Assembly: GCF_030867095.1 (NCBI RefSeq) | Contig: NC_081825.1 | Span: forward strand, 46,180,501-46,244,500 | Origin: Alligator mississippiensis | Taxonomy: Eukaryota > Chordata > Crocodylia > Alligatoridae | Length of the DNA: 64,000 nucleotides | Direction of reading: 5' to 3' | Shown: positions 22,196 to 34,112 of the stretch, piece by piece | Numbering within the stretch: the first letter of the stretch is position 1 | How the letters are laid out: each line of letters starts with the position of its first letter | Made by a program: the position numbers and the translations under genes | The notes under the pieces: model-generated | The model's database searches: none | Seen by the model: the letters and a program-made list of their open reading frames with translations, nothing else | What the model was told of the DNA's origin: nothing

Positions 22196-23969
22196 ACATT
22201 GTCCATGCTTTGTTTCTTCCTCAGGGTTATATTTTTCCAGAATAAATGCACCCAAATGTCTCAGCTATTTCCAAGAAGAAGTTGATGAAAATAATTCTGT
22301 TTTTTTATTCATTTTAAAAATATTCTGGAAAACTTGTTGATAACTTCATCCTTTGATGCTGAAACTTGAAATTTGACAGGAAACTAACTTCTGTGTAAGA
22401 GGTAACAACCCCACAGAAGTCCACTAAATATTTAGCCAAGTTACAAATCTAAGAGAAACCACAGTTTCACAGCTTAATTTCCATAAGATTCTGTCTACAT
22501 TGGGCATGCACCAAAATAGTATGTGACCATATAATTACAGTGTGTCATACTACATATATATGAACAGAACATATTCATGTATAGGCAATTTCCATTCAAT
22601 GGTTTTTCATAACTGTGTATCTAATGACACTTTGAGTAGGAGTAAAATAGGGCACAGATAGAAGTGACAAAGTTTGCCTGATCTGGCCACAGAAAGTGGT
22701 CTATAGTGGTGACCAAACACAAGTGCACAGCTGCAGACATTTTAAAAAATGTCTGATCAGGTGAAAATCTGACCCCTCTTTGCATGAGGGGTCAGATGAA
22801 GATGTATCAAAATGGAGCATCTTCTATAAATTCTGTCTACCTACCTGCCTGCTGCCTTGTCACTGTTTTCAGAATGGGAGGGGGAAATGGAGTGGAGGGA
22901 GTTTTGTTTGTGGGGCCTTCACCCCCAGCCGGAGGGTGGGGTAGATATACTGGAACCCTTCTGAGGTGGTGATGGGAGAGCTTCAATTCACCCACCTCAC
23001 CTTCCAGCACCAGCTGGGGAACCCTTAGAATGAGCTCCCTTTGCTCCTTTTCCCCTGTCCCATTCTGAAAACTCTGCAGCCTGGCAGGGCGGAGGGGCTG
23101 CTGCTAGGAGAAACTGACTGCAGTCTGCTGCCAGCTAGATTCTCCTCTCCCCTGGAACCAACAGTGAACTTCTGTTTGCTCCATGGGATTGTTGTGACTC
23201 AGACCACTTCCTGCAAATTGTTCTCAGTTACAGTGGGGATCTGCACCTCTGTCTGCATCCAGTGTGAAGGACTTCCTCATATAGCAGTTGTCCTAGTTTA
23301 AAAAAAATAAATAAATGAAAGAATAACAAAACAAAATGCTAATATACTCCCAAAGGTGTTTAAAATATGCATTATCCATAGTAGCTAACTAAAATATTTT
23401 AATTAATTAATTTTCTACTTTCATGATTTCTTAAAGAATGAATAATGATAAGGAGGAGGAGTAAGATTTCAGTAATTTAAGTAAGACTACTCCTGTATGT
23501 AAAGTTACCCACAACTTTATTTACAAAACTGCACCCTATGTTTAGATGTTTAAATGATGATTATCAAGTGTAGATGGAGGTGGAACTGGAAAGATTAAGG
23601 TTATGGAATAGATTTATATGGGCACTTAGTTTAGACTGAGAAATGTCATTGTTATTCAGGGAAACATCTTTTACAATAACAATGGGGAAAAAAAATGGTA
23701 TCTTTTTGTCATCAGATCTTGCCATGGTCCTCAACTCAAGGAAATGGTAATTATTTTCTATGACTTTCAACAGCATAGGAAAATACAAAATAGTGTGAGC
23801 TATGAGTTTAGTTCAGTTTTAAGGATATACTTGAATCTCTCTATGAATTTCTGCAATATAAACCAATAAAGTAGAATTTAACAATAATTTTCCACAATTC
23901 CTCAAAGCCAAAGCAACCCAATTCAAACTGAAATAGGCCAGGCATTTCCTGCTGCTCTCTGAAGTACAA
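22196..23969. other. Unassigned DNA with a short perfect hairpin
   Basis: About 1.8 kb, AT-rich at its edges and more GC-rich at 22840-23260, with no gene or element I can name. A hairpin at about 22767-22798 has a perfect ~12-bp stem (ATCTGACCCCTC with its complement around TTTGCAT). It is preceded by the small palindrome ACATTTTAAAAAATGT at about 22738-22753. Confidence 0.55.
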
Positions 23970-24310
23970 TTTCATTCACAATAATAGTGTAGATTGGCAG
24001 AAAAGTGTCCTTTAAAAAGGTAATAATAATCTGAAGAAACTGAAGGAATGTGTTATACGTAGTCAGTGTGTATTTTCCCAAATTTATACTAGAAATACTG
24101 GATATGAGGCACGATTCCAGTATGTAAGTATAAATATATATATTATTTATACTTATAGACTGGAATTGTGCCTCATACCCAGTATTTCTAAAGTAAATTT
24201 GGAAAAATGCACATTGACTACATAGAACACATTACTTCGGTTTCTTCAGATTATTATTACCTTTTTAAAGGACATTTTTCTGCTAATCTACACTATTATT
24301 GTGAATGAAA
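23970..24310. repeat. 341-bp near-perfect palindrome (foldback MITE candidate)
   Basis: The arms read TTTCATTCACAATAATAGTG outward-in and are complementary over about 160 bp each, with only scattered mismatches. The centre at about 24130-24150 is TATAAATATATATATTATTT. A transcript of either strand would fold into one long hairpin. There is no coding frame and no target duplication that I can see. Confidence 0.88.
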
Positions 24311-24464
24311 CTTAGATAGTGTTAGACGTTTAGATAGTGTTGATCAGGTAGGAAGCTTTTCTTTGCTTATTTTAAAGAAAGAATGCTAGATATAATTTAA
24401 CAGCTACCATTAATTCAGATTAAATATTGCAAATATATTACATTTTTTTACTCAAACCTGTCAG

Positions 24465-24500
<36 letters not shown>

Positions 24501-26752
24501 CACAGGTGAACTTAAGGGCCTTGTTACACAATTGTTACAATAATTTTGGGTGCCTCCTGGAGTTCTTAACCCCTGGATTGTCTACATATTAAAATCTTAA
24601 AGTGGTTTAATGCTGTTATGCACCCCAAAGATAATCCTCCAGGGCAAGATTATCTTTTGATTCACACAACCCTAAATTAATCAACATTTGTGTGGCTCAC
24701 AGTGTAAGGCGTAACACGGTCGTAAGATACTAAATCAATATTACATTTCTTTTTTTCGGATAGCAATGTGAGAAAAAAATAATTAGATGTTAGAAAGGAA
24801 ACAAATATATAACATCAGCTTTAAGCCAGAACTTCCTACATATCAACTAAAAGAATTTTCACAGGTATACATCATAGAAAGAAGTGAAAAAATTACTGCA
24901 AAAGTTAACTTTTGACTCTTTTTCTTCAACAGTGGTTTTCCCCCCAAAGATACATTTGTGCACTCATTATGTAGCTGGGCATTTTGAGTAATGCTTCTGG
25001 GGGTGGAGGAGGAGAAGGAGGAGGAAGCAATGAGCATGTCACTGAGAAGCCATTGATCAGCAAGACATAGGTCAATTATGTCCAAGGTAAGGCAGACCTC
25101 TTCCAACTGCTCCACAGATAAATGATAGACCAATAAGACAGAGAAATGGTCAGATCCATCCCTTGTGTTATTCTATTTAATTCCTCAAGAAACCATAGGC
25201 TTTGAAAGCTTTACAGATAAGGAATTATAGTAGATCTGAATGTGTGAAAGAGCTCCAGCAAGTAAAAGAAGAAGAAAAAAAAAAAAAAGCCACAGAACTG
25301 TATGTTAGTATCATTCACTAAAATAATGTTATTTTTATTAATATTTATTTATGGATGAAGGAGTTAATGATTCATGTGTATTCTAAACAAAATGAAAGTT
25401 TTATTCTGGCTGTGAGCAAATTATTACTGTCCATACTGAAACTTAACACGTTTTTAAAAAGTACACACATGCATGTGTGTATTTTCCCCCTCACAGAACA
25501 CTTCTTTTAAGCAAAAACAAAAAAGAAAAACCATTATTAATTACTAACAATGGTGATTTTACCCCTCCCTTAGGCAGCAGCTGGGAACTCTATATCATTC
25601 TTTTGAGATCTAGCCAATAGGAAATACTTTTAAGAGGGCTACAGTTGAACTACCCCTCTTTAGAGGTTAGCGGCCTTAGTACCTGGAATATTATGAAGAG
25701 AAGTGCTTACCAGCATACTAACAACATCATCATGTGCAAAATATACAGTACCCTTCATCCTTGAGCACAGGAAACAATAGTAAGGGCTAATATCTGGCAG
25801 TAAAAGAGTGAGAGAGAGAGAGAGAGAGTGGGGGGAGAGAGAGAAAGAGAGAGAGAACTTATTTTTTTTTTAGTATTATACAAAGAGTAAAAAGGGAGAA
25901 AGGGAGAGAGAGATCAGAACAGAACCCCACAAAATGTTAGTAAGGAAAGCTTTGTTAGTTAATAGTGAGCTATAACCAAATAATGAAATTGTTGCTGTTC
26001 CTATTTATATGACCCAAAAGTCATGATCATATTTTCATTTCCAGGTGGGCATCTTAATGGCTCTTAATGACCCAGCACATCACAAATTGGTGCAGTTCAT
26101 TTAGCAAGGTAATGTCACCAAACTCAAAAGACTGTAGAGAAGACTTTTACATTTTTAGATTGTTGTTATTAAAACCATTAACCACAAAAGAGCGCATAGC
26201 TTCACAACAGGCTAGGCATGAAAGCATTAGTCAATGTAAATGCCATCATAAGCTGAGATTGAAACCCCCTTCCTCCTCTTCCAGTGCCCTTCACACAGTC
26301 AAACTTTTAATACTTGGTGGCCATCTTCCATCAGAGAGTATTCAACCAATGGTCTAGCATGACACAAATTGGTTCATGTGCTAAACTGGGGACCAGAGTG
26401 GATCAAATCCTAGATTCCTAACCAATTTTAAAATAAGGCCCTAGAAACAGTTGTCTCTGAAACTGTTCCAGACTGAGGAACAGGGTAAAGTGTCCAAACT
26501 CAAAGCAGAAGTGCATTTGCACTGGGAACAGAGAAGGTGGAGAGTATCATCAGAACCAGTCCCTATGCCCTAGTTCCTTTGGCTCTTCAGAGTCTCTGTC
26601 ATAGATTGGCCCAGCAAGAATTAGGTAGGCAGATCATGATCCCCTCACAGCTCAGCATGAGATAAGGAGAATGTATATAGTCTCAGTGAAATCCAAGTCC
26701 AGTGCACCAAGAGGGTGTTGAGAGTAGCAAAGAGCAGTCACAGTGGGCATGT
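24311..26752. other. AT-rich DNA with (AC)n and (GA)n microsatellites
   Basis: About 2.4 kb without recognised genes. An (AC)n run lies at about 24466-24499 and a (GA)n-rich tract at about 25806-25855, with a second GA-rich patch near 25890-25915. The 96-codon frames at 24843-25133 and 26067-26357 show no motif and are not supported as genes. Confidence 0.55.
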
Positions 26753-27350
26753 CTACATGTGCATTCTAATGTGCAGTAGCCTATAGTACTACACTTTAAA
26801 GTGGTGTGTAAAAAGCTGCTAATATGCTAATGCTCATTAGAATAGATTACTTCATATTAAGCATCACCTAAAAAGTGTGCACTTGCACTACTGCACATTA
26901 GTGCAGTCTAATGTGCATTTATTTAGTCCTTCATATTGGAACGTGCCTATACACAAGTGCGGAGGCTGTTCTAAAATGCTCTAATTACAGTATGTTGGAT
27001 CAGACTCGATTAATTGAGTCTGCTGAAGCGTGGTAATTACCATGCTCTGGCTAGGCTCTACATCTTGTGTATCAGTGTCCCTATGCTTAAAAATGATGGT
27101 GGGGGTGCTTTATCTAAAGCTTATCAAACAAGCCTTAGATTAAGCACTTCTGCTGTAATTCTGAAGCATGGGGATACTGATACGCGAGATGCTTCAGGCA
27201 CTTTAATCAAAGAAACTCTTGGAGCTGCTCTGATTAATGTGCTCCCCCCTGCCTGCCCCCTGTCCCTGAAGCACATATATCGATACCCAGAAGTACTAAA
27301 TTTAAAATACATTAGGAAAAGTGCATTAATGCACATGTAGACACATCCAC
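26753..27350. mobile_element. MITE-like element with ~30-bp terminal inverted repeats
   Basis: The left end GTGGGCATGTCTACATGTGC and the complement of the right end, GTGGATGTGTCTACATGTGC, are strongly matched inverted repeats. The first 200 bp resemble the element at 46476-46718. The remainder shares GATTAAT.GAGTCTGCTGAAGC and CTCTTGGAGC blocks with 6386-6743, so this may be a composite or the longer parent of both. No target duplication is clear. Confidence 0.65.
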
Positions 27351-28488
27351 TTAGAAGGGGTCAAGGAAGCCATTATAGAGCTTTTCCTTCTCCTTTTCCT
27401 AAAAGAAGGGGCTGGTCACAAATGCTACCAGATCTAAGTGGTTGACAGAGCTACCTGTGGCCAGGCCCTATGTCTCAGTCAGTACTGGAAGTTGCTGGTC
27501 CTCTTAGAAATGGGCAACTTGTACAGAGTGTGTCAAGCCAGGTCAGCTTATTTTGGCATTGCTGCCACTAGGCAGCACATTATATCAGTATAGATGTCCA
27601 TGATGTGAGTGTGAAACACTGGCTATCCCTGTGTTCAAACCATCCTAGACAGGATCTCTTTTTGGGCACAACAAAGGATGAAAGGACCACCACTCTCATT
27701 GTTATCCATGGATAAAGTTATAGGCAGTGATAGCAATGGAATGCCCAGAGAGTGCCCATTGGGGAAAGGTCATTGCATGTGGAAGTGGTCCTCCAGGATA
27801 GGCAGGCAGATAGATATGGATCAAGGGAGTCAGTTCCTGGTTTCTTTTTTGCATAAACAACCATATGGTTGATGCAATAATGGTTGTTGTCTCCAACTTA
27901 TCTGGTCAGAAATTGAACTGATGCTTAGAAGAGTTATGGTTCTAAATGGTGATGACTTTCAGGTTTGGGGCAGTTTTGACAATACTCCCAATGGTATTAT
28001 TATTTTTCTCAGTTTGCTTCAAGTTAATTAAATTATAGAGAATTTGGAAAAAAATAAAAACTAAAAAAAAAAAAAATCAGATTATGATTAGATCAATGAA
28101 TCTGTGAATCAGGAGGTTCTATTCCAGTTTTAGGATTTGGCCACAGTGCAACAGCAGCAGGGTTAGTAATGAATTTTGCCATGACTGGTCTTTAGCAGTT
28201 GTCATGAAATTTACTGTTCTAACATTTTCTCATTTTATTTTCTCTCTCTTGACAAATTCCATTCATCATCCAGTGGATAAGAAGATCAAACAAAAAGCAT
28301 ATTCAATGGATATGATTTTACATGATGCATATTGATTTCATATTCTTATAGAGTTTTCCTGATTTGTCATAAGAATGAGAGGACGATCCAGTGTAGACAT
28401 ACCTTTGCAGACCTATCACACCTATCTGGAGATTTTACCTAGACTGAAAAGGTCAAGGTAACTGTCAAGAACTCACCCCAAGTATTTA
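27351..28488. other. Unassigned intergenic DNA
   Basis: About 1.1 kb of mixed composition with a short poly-A run at about 28060-28075. The 64-codon frames near 27680-27890 overlap on opposite strands and lack motifs. Confidence 0.55.
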
Positions 28489-28496
28489 CTAATTAC

Positions 28497-29877
28497 CAGG
28501 GATCTGAGTTTTCAGTTTCCCATGGGAAAATGGAGAAAACCACAGATTTGACCCTTTATCAGAGGAAAATGTGAATTTCTCATTTTACCAGAGAAATGTA
28601 TGTTTTTTGCAGTTTTGCAAAGAGTTCTTTGCAGGCTGTCAGAATTCCAGCCTGCAAGGGGCTGGGAGGGAGTGAGAGGAGGGTGGTCAGGTAGGGGGTG
28701 CCATGTGTTCACATGGCTGCCAGGTACCCTGGAGGGCAGCTCCTGCAGGTAACTGGGGGGTGGGAATTGAGGCCTCCATAGAGAGGGAGGGAGGGATGGA
28801 GTTGGGCAGGGATGTGGCTGGGGCTGGGCCTGGAGCTGGGGATGCTGCCCAGCTGGGTAGTGTGTGGGGCTTGGGGCCTGGGGCTCAGGGCTGCAATGCA
28901 TGGCTGCAGGGCCCCAGTGGGAAGTGTGACAGGATGATGGGTGGCTTGTCTGGGAGGGTGAAGTGAGGGGGCAGCTCCCTGCCTCTGTGGGCACACCCAG
29001 GAGGCAGAGAGGACCTATGCCTCCAAGACCTGTGAGTGGCATGGGCTCCCCACTGCAGGCTCGGGCTCCCCACCCTGCTGCCCTCCCCTGGGGCCTCCAC
29101 AGTCCAGGAGGTGTGACCTGGCACTGAAAAGAACAGCAGGGATCTCCTTGCCATTTCAAGCTTGGCGCTGCCATGGTGAGGTGTCCCCTGTGGTCGTGGA
29201 AGCAGCGGGGGTGGCAGCACAGGGTTGTGTCCCTCACTGATACCACGTGTGCACAGGATGCATTGCCAGGGCAGCACGGAGCTCGTAGCAGCAAAGAGAT
29301 CCTCACGTGACCCTGCTATGTCCTGCAGTGCTAGATGGCACCTGCTGGCTGTGGAGCCCCTAGGGGAGGTCAGCAGGGCTGGAGCCCAAGCCTGCAGTGG
29401 GCAGCCCACCAATGCCCCATTCACAGATCTAGGGGGCATGTGTCCCCCCTGCCCTCTGAGAGTGTGTGCAGCTGTGGGGAGCCATCCCCCCCCCACCACT
29501 TGATCCCTCAGCTTGCAGGCAGTGTGGTGGCGGGGAGAGATGGTCTCTGCTCTGCTGCAGCAGCCACTGCCTCCTGGCAGAGGCAGGGGGCTGTGGACCC
29601 AGGAACCTGGCCTCATAGCCCTGGCAACTGGAGGCCCCCTCTGGCAGGGCAGGGGGGCAAGGGGCACTAGGAAGACTGAGGGAGCTGTGGGGGGAGAGTG
29701 AGGGGCACCAGCAGGGCCAGGGGGCTGTGGCAGCAGGAAAGTGAAGGCACAAGCAAGACTGGAGGGTCTGTGTGGGGGAGTGAGGGACCTTTCATTTTAA
29801 TAATGGATTGTTTTTTTGGTTTTTTTTTATCAGGGAATTTGTGATTTTTGTTTTACCAGGGAAATCCAGGATCCTGG
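28497..29877. mobile_element. GC-rich non-autonomous hAT-like element
   Basis: The left tip CAGGGATCTGAGTTTTC and the complement of the right tip, CCAGGATCCTGGATTTC, are similar. The flanks CTAATTAC (28489-28496) and ACAATTAC (29878-29885) match at 6 of 8 positions. Both ends carry subterminal copies of (T)TACCAG(A/G)GAAAT and ATCAG(A)GGAA. The interior is strikingly GC-rich. It contains overlapping open frames on both strands (264 and 260 codons on minus), proline- and serine-rich without recognisable domains, which I read as compositional. Confidence 0.55.
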
Positions 29878-29885
29878 ACAATTAC

Positions 29886-31786
29886 AGTCAACAAACAGCT
29901 GCACAATATCTAGTTTCAGTTGGAATTATATAGTTATAAAATGTACCCATTTAAGATGGAAACAAGAGAAATTCATTAAAAGATGTTGCACTTTCAAGCT
30001 TTTTGATAGGCCCATTCTTAAAACCGTAATATAGAAAAAAAGCTTCCATTCTAAGGAGTCCAAGTAACATGAGTAGCTGCAAACTTGTTCTACTTATTTC
30101 CTCAGACATTTCAGAAATAGTATAGAAGTATTATATATTTAAACAGCTCACAGGTGTTCACAATTCCATCCCTGTTTTCTCTCTTGCTCCAAAAGAAAAG
30201 ACATAGTCTTTCTTTATAATGGTTGTCTTTACCCTTCACACTCCCAAGCCCATTCAGCTCCCTGCAGAAATTAGTCCACTAGACCACAAGGAGATAATTC
30301 TTATAGTGTCTTATTTCCCTTTCTGAAATTATAATAATTTGTCACAGTCTGAATTGAATGAATCTTTATTCAAACTAAGTTTCCAGTAAGCAACTATACT
30401 GAACAATTTTTTTTTTGGTCTGTTTGTTTTTTATGATTTAACTGACCTTTTCTTGTGGAAAAAATGTAAATTGATAGATAACTTTATGTAATCAATTATG
30501 CAATTTAGAATTATGGAAACCAACTGACTGTTTACAGCCAACAGATTTATTTTAAACTGACTCGATAGCAAAACAAGTCTTATTCTGTTAAACATTAGGT
30601 CAGTTGCTATTCCCACTCCCTATCACTGACATTTGTGGAGCTTGTTATGTGCCAGATCTCCATTTCTATTTGTAGGAAGATGACATTATTCCTACAGACA
30701 AGAAACATGTTCTGATATTCACTTGTAGCTACTGAAAGATTTACTCATAATTCATTCAAGAATTACTTCTTTAAAGGAAATTGGCTTTGAACTTTATTAA
30801 GAAAAAAGCCCTGTATTCTCAGACCAAGAGCAAGAGAAAAAAAAAAAAGTATACTGCTTAGGATAACAATTCAAATGTAAAGCACTTCAACTATAAGCAA
30901 GTTCATCCATCTGAAAATTGGTCCCATTGAATTTATGTTCTCCTAAATATTTCAACTTCATCTCTTCTGCAACATATTGTATAATCTTCTGTATAGCCAA
31001 GGCTTTAAATCATAACACCTGAAATCAAGATGGTACGTCCATTTACAAGCACCTAGAAGCAGTTATTGGTTTATAATGGAAAATGTTAAAGGGAGTTGAA
31101 ATGCATCATATCTGTAATATATGACTTAAACACACTACTGAAAAAAATAAATTAAAAACATAAACACATTTAAATTAATTCATATTTATATTTAAATACA
31201 TTAATATTGTATTCAGCTCGTGTCTGAAAATATGTAGATTTGCATTGCGTGTTTACCTACAGGGCTTTTCAAGTCCTTGTGTCCACAGGCTTTTTCATTA
31301 CTTTTTCCTGTTACCAGCTTGGGAACAAATTTGGGAAAAACAGGTTCCCATTCCAAAATTCGTATTCTTCTTTTAAAACCACCAACAAAAAAAAAAAATC
31401 CTGATTGTAATCCTTAAGGAATATAAATATATCAGGTTTCCTGTCATTGTATCTTTAGTGTATGAGAGTTGATATTTGATCTTGCCATTTGAGACTTATT
31501 AGGTCCACTGTTCTACTCTGATATTGCTTGTATTTTTTAGTTAGATATTTGCACAGGTTCATTTTTGCCCACAATCTTTATTCCTGTCTCAGATAATTAT
31601 TTAGTACTCATCAAACCCTAAGACAAGTGCTTGAGTTATCACACCACAGACTAGGGATCATCTAGTCCCATTATCCACACTGAACACAGAAGCACTACCT
31701 GGTGCTGGTATGAATGAGAGCACACTCAACTTTTTTGTCTCCTTCCCCAGCCCCCAGCCCTCAGTCCCCAGCCATCCCCCCACTAG
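29886..31786. other. AT-rich intergenic DNA, nothing assignable
   Basis: About 1.9 kb with short poly-A and poly-T runs and no recognised element. The last ~150 bp before the CR1 include a C-rich CCCCAGCCCCCAGCCCTCAG stretch. Confidence 0.6.
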
Positions 31787-32317
31787 GGGGAATGCCATAC
31801 TGGACTGGTATTGGCAACAGGAGATGACATGATAGGGGACCTCCAGATCGGTAGCCATTTGGGAGACAGTGATCACCTAATAATAGAATTCAACATAAGA
31901 TGGCGAGTGGATAAGGTAACTAGTAGGGTGAAAGTGCTAGACTTTAGAAAAGCTGATCTCAATGCACTCAGGCGATTAGTCAAGGAAGCACTGCAGAGTA
32001 GGAGTTTTGAAAGGATGGGAGCCCAAGAAGGGTGGCTGTGCCTAAAGGAAACGATCCTTCGGGCACAAAACAAGACGATCCCCGAGCGAGGCAAAAAAGG
32101 GAAAGGGGCCAGGAGGCTTCCATGGCTGACCAGAGAAATCCAGGGCAGCCTAAGGGCCAAAAGGGGAGCACATAAAAAGTGGAAACAGGGTGAGATCACT
32201 AAAGATGAATATACCTCCTCTGCTCGTGCTTGTAGGGAGGCATTTTGGCGGGCCAAAGCTACCATGGAGCTGAGGATGGCAACCCAAGGAAAAGACAACA
32301 AGAAATTGTTTTTTTAG
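31787..32317 (+). pseudogene. CR1 ORF2, end of endonuclease domain and linker
   Basis: The frame shows GDSDHLIIEFNI at about 31861-31900, containing the SDH motif that ends apurinic-like LINE endonucleases. The usual CR1 linker follows, rich in basic residues (KGKGARRLPWLTREIQ, EAFWRAK). It ends at a stop at 32315-32317 right after a run of seven T at 32309-32315. The expected continuation (YIGSKRKAQGG) lies in another frame just downstream, so one length change in the T run separates it from the polymerase frame. The Met at 31811 is internal, not a real start. Confidence 0.88.
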
Positions 32318-32381
32318 ATATATTGGGAGTAAAAGGAAGGCCCAGGGAGGAATAGGACCACTGGTAAATGGGCAGAAACAA

Positions 32382-34016
32382 TTGGTGACAGATAGGGGGG
32401 ACAAGGCTAAACTCCTCAACGAGTTCTTTGCCTCAGAGTTCCTAAGTGAGGGGCACGACAAGTCTCTCACTGGGGTTGTAGAAAGGCAGCAGCAAGGCGC
32501 CAGACTTCCATACGTAGATCCTGAGGTGGTGCAGAGTCATTTGGAAGAACTGGATGCCTTTAAATCGGCAGGCCCAGATGGGCTCCATCCGAGGGTGCTG
32601 AAGGCACTGGCCAACATCATTGCAGAGCCACTGGCAGGAATATTCGAACGCTCGTGGCGCACGGGCCAAGTCCCGGAGGACTGGAAAAGGGCTAACGTGG
32701 TCCCCATTTTCAAAAAGGGGAGGAAGGAGGACCTGGGCAACTATAGGCCAGTCAGTCTCATCTCCATCCTTGGTAAAGTCTTTGAAAAAATTATCAAGGC
32801 TCACATTTGTGAGAGCCCGGCAGGGCAAATTATGCTGAGGGGAAACCAGCACGGGTTTGTGGCGGGCAGATTGTGCCTGACCAATCTAGTCTCTTTCTAT
32901 GACCAGGTTACGAAACGCCTGGACACAGGAGGAGGGGTGGATGTCGTATACTTAGACTTCAGGAAGGCCTTCGATACGGTATCCCACCCCATACTGGTGA
33001 ACAAGCTAAGAGTCTGTGATGTGGATGACTGCACAGTCCGGTGGGTGGCGAATTGGCTAGAGGGTTGCACCCGAAGAGTCGTGGTGGATGGATCGGTCTC
33101 GACCTGGAAGGGTGTGGGCAGTGGGGTCCCGCAGGGCTCAGTCCTTGGACCGATACTCTTTAATTTCTTCATCAGCGACTTGGATGAGGGAGTCAAATGT
33201 ACTCTGTCCAAGTTTGCAGATGACACAAAGCTATGGGGAGAAGTGGACACGCCAGAGGGCAGGGAACAGCTGCAGGCAGACCTGGATAGGTTGGACAAAT
33301 GGGCAGAAAGCAACAGGATGCAGTTCAACAAGGAGAAATGCAAAGTGCTGCAACTAGGGAGGAAAAATGTCCAGCACACCTACAGCCTAGGGAATGACCT
33401 GCTGGGTGGCACAGAGGTGGAAAGGAATCTTGGAGTCCTAGTGGACTCCAAGATGAACATGAGCCGGCAGTGTGACGAAGCCATCAGAAAAGCCAATGGC
33501 ACTTTATCGTGCACCAGCAGATGCATGACGAATAGGTCCAGGGAGGTGATTCTTCCCCTCTATAGGGCGCTGGTCAGACCGCAGTTGGAGTACTGTGTGC
33601 AATTCTGGGCGCCACACTTCAAGAAGGATGCGGATAACCTGGAGAGGGTCCAGAGAAGGGCAACTCGTATGGTCAAGGGCCTGCAGACCAAGCCCTACGA
33701 GGAGAGACTAGAGAAACTGGACCTTTTCAGCCTGAGCAAGAGAAGGTTGAGAGGCGACCTTGTGGCTGTCTTTAAGTTCATCACGGGGGCACAGAAGGGA
33801 ATTGGTGAGTATTTATTCACCAAGGCGCCCCCGGGGGTTACAAGAAAAAATGACCACAAGCTAGCAGAGAGCAGATTTAGATTGGACATTAGGAAGAACT
33901 TCTTCACAGTTCGAGTGGCCAAGGTCTGGAACGGGCTCCCAAGGGAGGTGGTGCTCTCCCCTACCCTGGGGGTCTTCAAGAGGAGGTTAGATGAATATCT
34001 AGCTGGGGTCATCTAG
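32382..34016 (+). CDS. CR1 LINE reverse transcriptase (C-terminal part of ORF2)
   Basis: This frame encodes the RNA-directed DNA polymerase that copies CR1 RNA at a nicked chromosomal target. Visible in order are SAGPDGLHPRVLK, a PIFKKG and NYRPVSL segment, palm motif A in VVYLDFRKAFDTVSH with aspartate about residue 192, GVPQGSVLGP at about 248-257, and the catalytic FADD box with aspartates at about 280-281. The thumb and C-terminal region follow (LGVLVDSKM, YRALVRPQLEYC, VWNGLPREVV), ending in FKRRLDEYLAGVI, the usual CR1 terminus. All 544 codons are open. The Met at 32382 is merely the first one. The true frame begins earlier, after the disrupted linker near 32315, and the 5' end of the element is missing, so the full ORF2 protein cannot be made. 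Confidence 0.93.
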   Translation: MVTDRGDKAKLLNEFFASEFLSEGHDKSLTGVVERQQQGARLPYVDPEVVQSHLEELDAFKSAGPDGLHPRVLKALANIIAEPLAGIFERSWRTGQVPEDWKRANVVPIFKKGRKEDLGNYRPVSLISILGKVFEKIIKAHICESPAGQIMLRGNQHGFVAGRLCLTNLVSFYDQVTKRLDTGGGVDVVYLDFRKAFDTVSHPILVNKLRVCDVDDCTVRWVANWLEGCTRRVVVDGSVSTWKGVGSGVPQGSVLGPILFNFFISDLDEGVKCTLSKFADDTKLWGEVDTPEGREQLQADLDRLDKWAESNRMQFNKEKCKVLQLGRKNVQHTYSLGNDLLGGTEVERNLGVLVDSKMNMSRQCDEAIRKANGTLSCTSRCMTNRSREVILPLYRALVRPQLEYCVQFWAPHFKKDADNLERVQRRATRMVKGLQTKPYEERLEKLDLFSLSKRRLRGDLVAVFKFITGAQKGIGEYLFTKAPPGVTRKNDHKLAESRFRLDIRKNFFTVRVAKVWNGLPREVVLSPTLGVFKRRLDEYLAGVI

Positions 34017-34112
34017 ACCCAGCACTCTTTCCTGCTTATGCAGGGGGTCGGACTTGATGATCTATTGAGGTCCCTTCCGACCCTAACATCTATGAATCTA
34101 TGAATCTATGAA

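Larger units (their letters stand above)
31787..34112 (+). mobile_element. CR1 LINE, 5'-truncated, young-looking
   Basis: A 2.3-kb CR1-type non-LTR retrotransposon. It enters within the endonuclease domain, passes through the whole reverse-transcriptase region, has a short 3' untranslated part (CAGGGGGTCGGACTTGATGA) and ends in direct repeats of ATCTATGA, the hallmark tail of the family. Missing 5' sequence is typical of incomplete reverse transcription. A 544-codon open frame indicates little decay. Its tail is joined to a hAT-like element and then to an older CR1 in the opposite orientation. Confidence 0.95.

Noticed and set aside
28512-29667. Frames of 264 and 260 codons on the minus strand as a host gene
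   Set aside because: They overlap each other and plus-strand frames, are proline-, serine- and cysteine-rich without domains, and lie between hAT-like tips. GC-rich composition alone explains them.
28600-29800. CpG island or promoter
   Set aside because: GC content is high but CpG dinucleotides are sparse compared with CTG/CAG words, and no gene follows.
31811-32317. Separate 168-codon gene
   Set aside because: It is the endonuclease end and linker of the CR1 ORF2. Its Met is internal.
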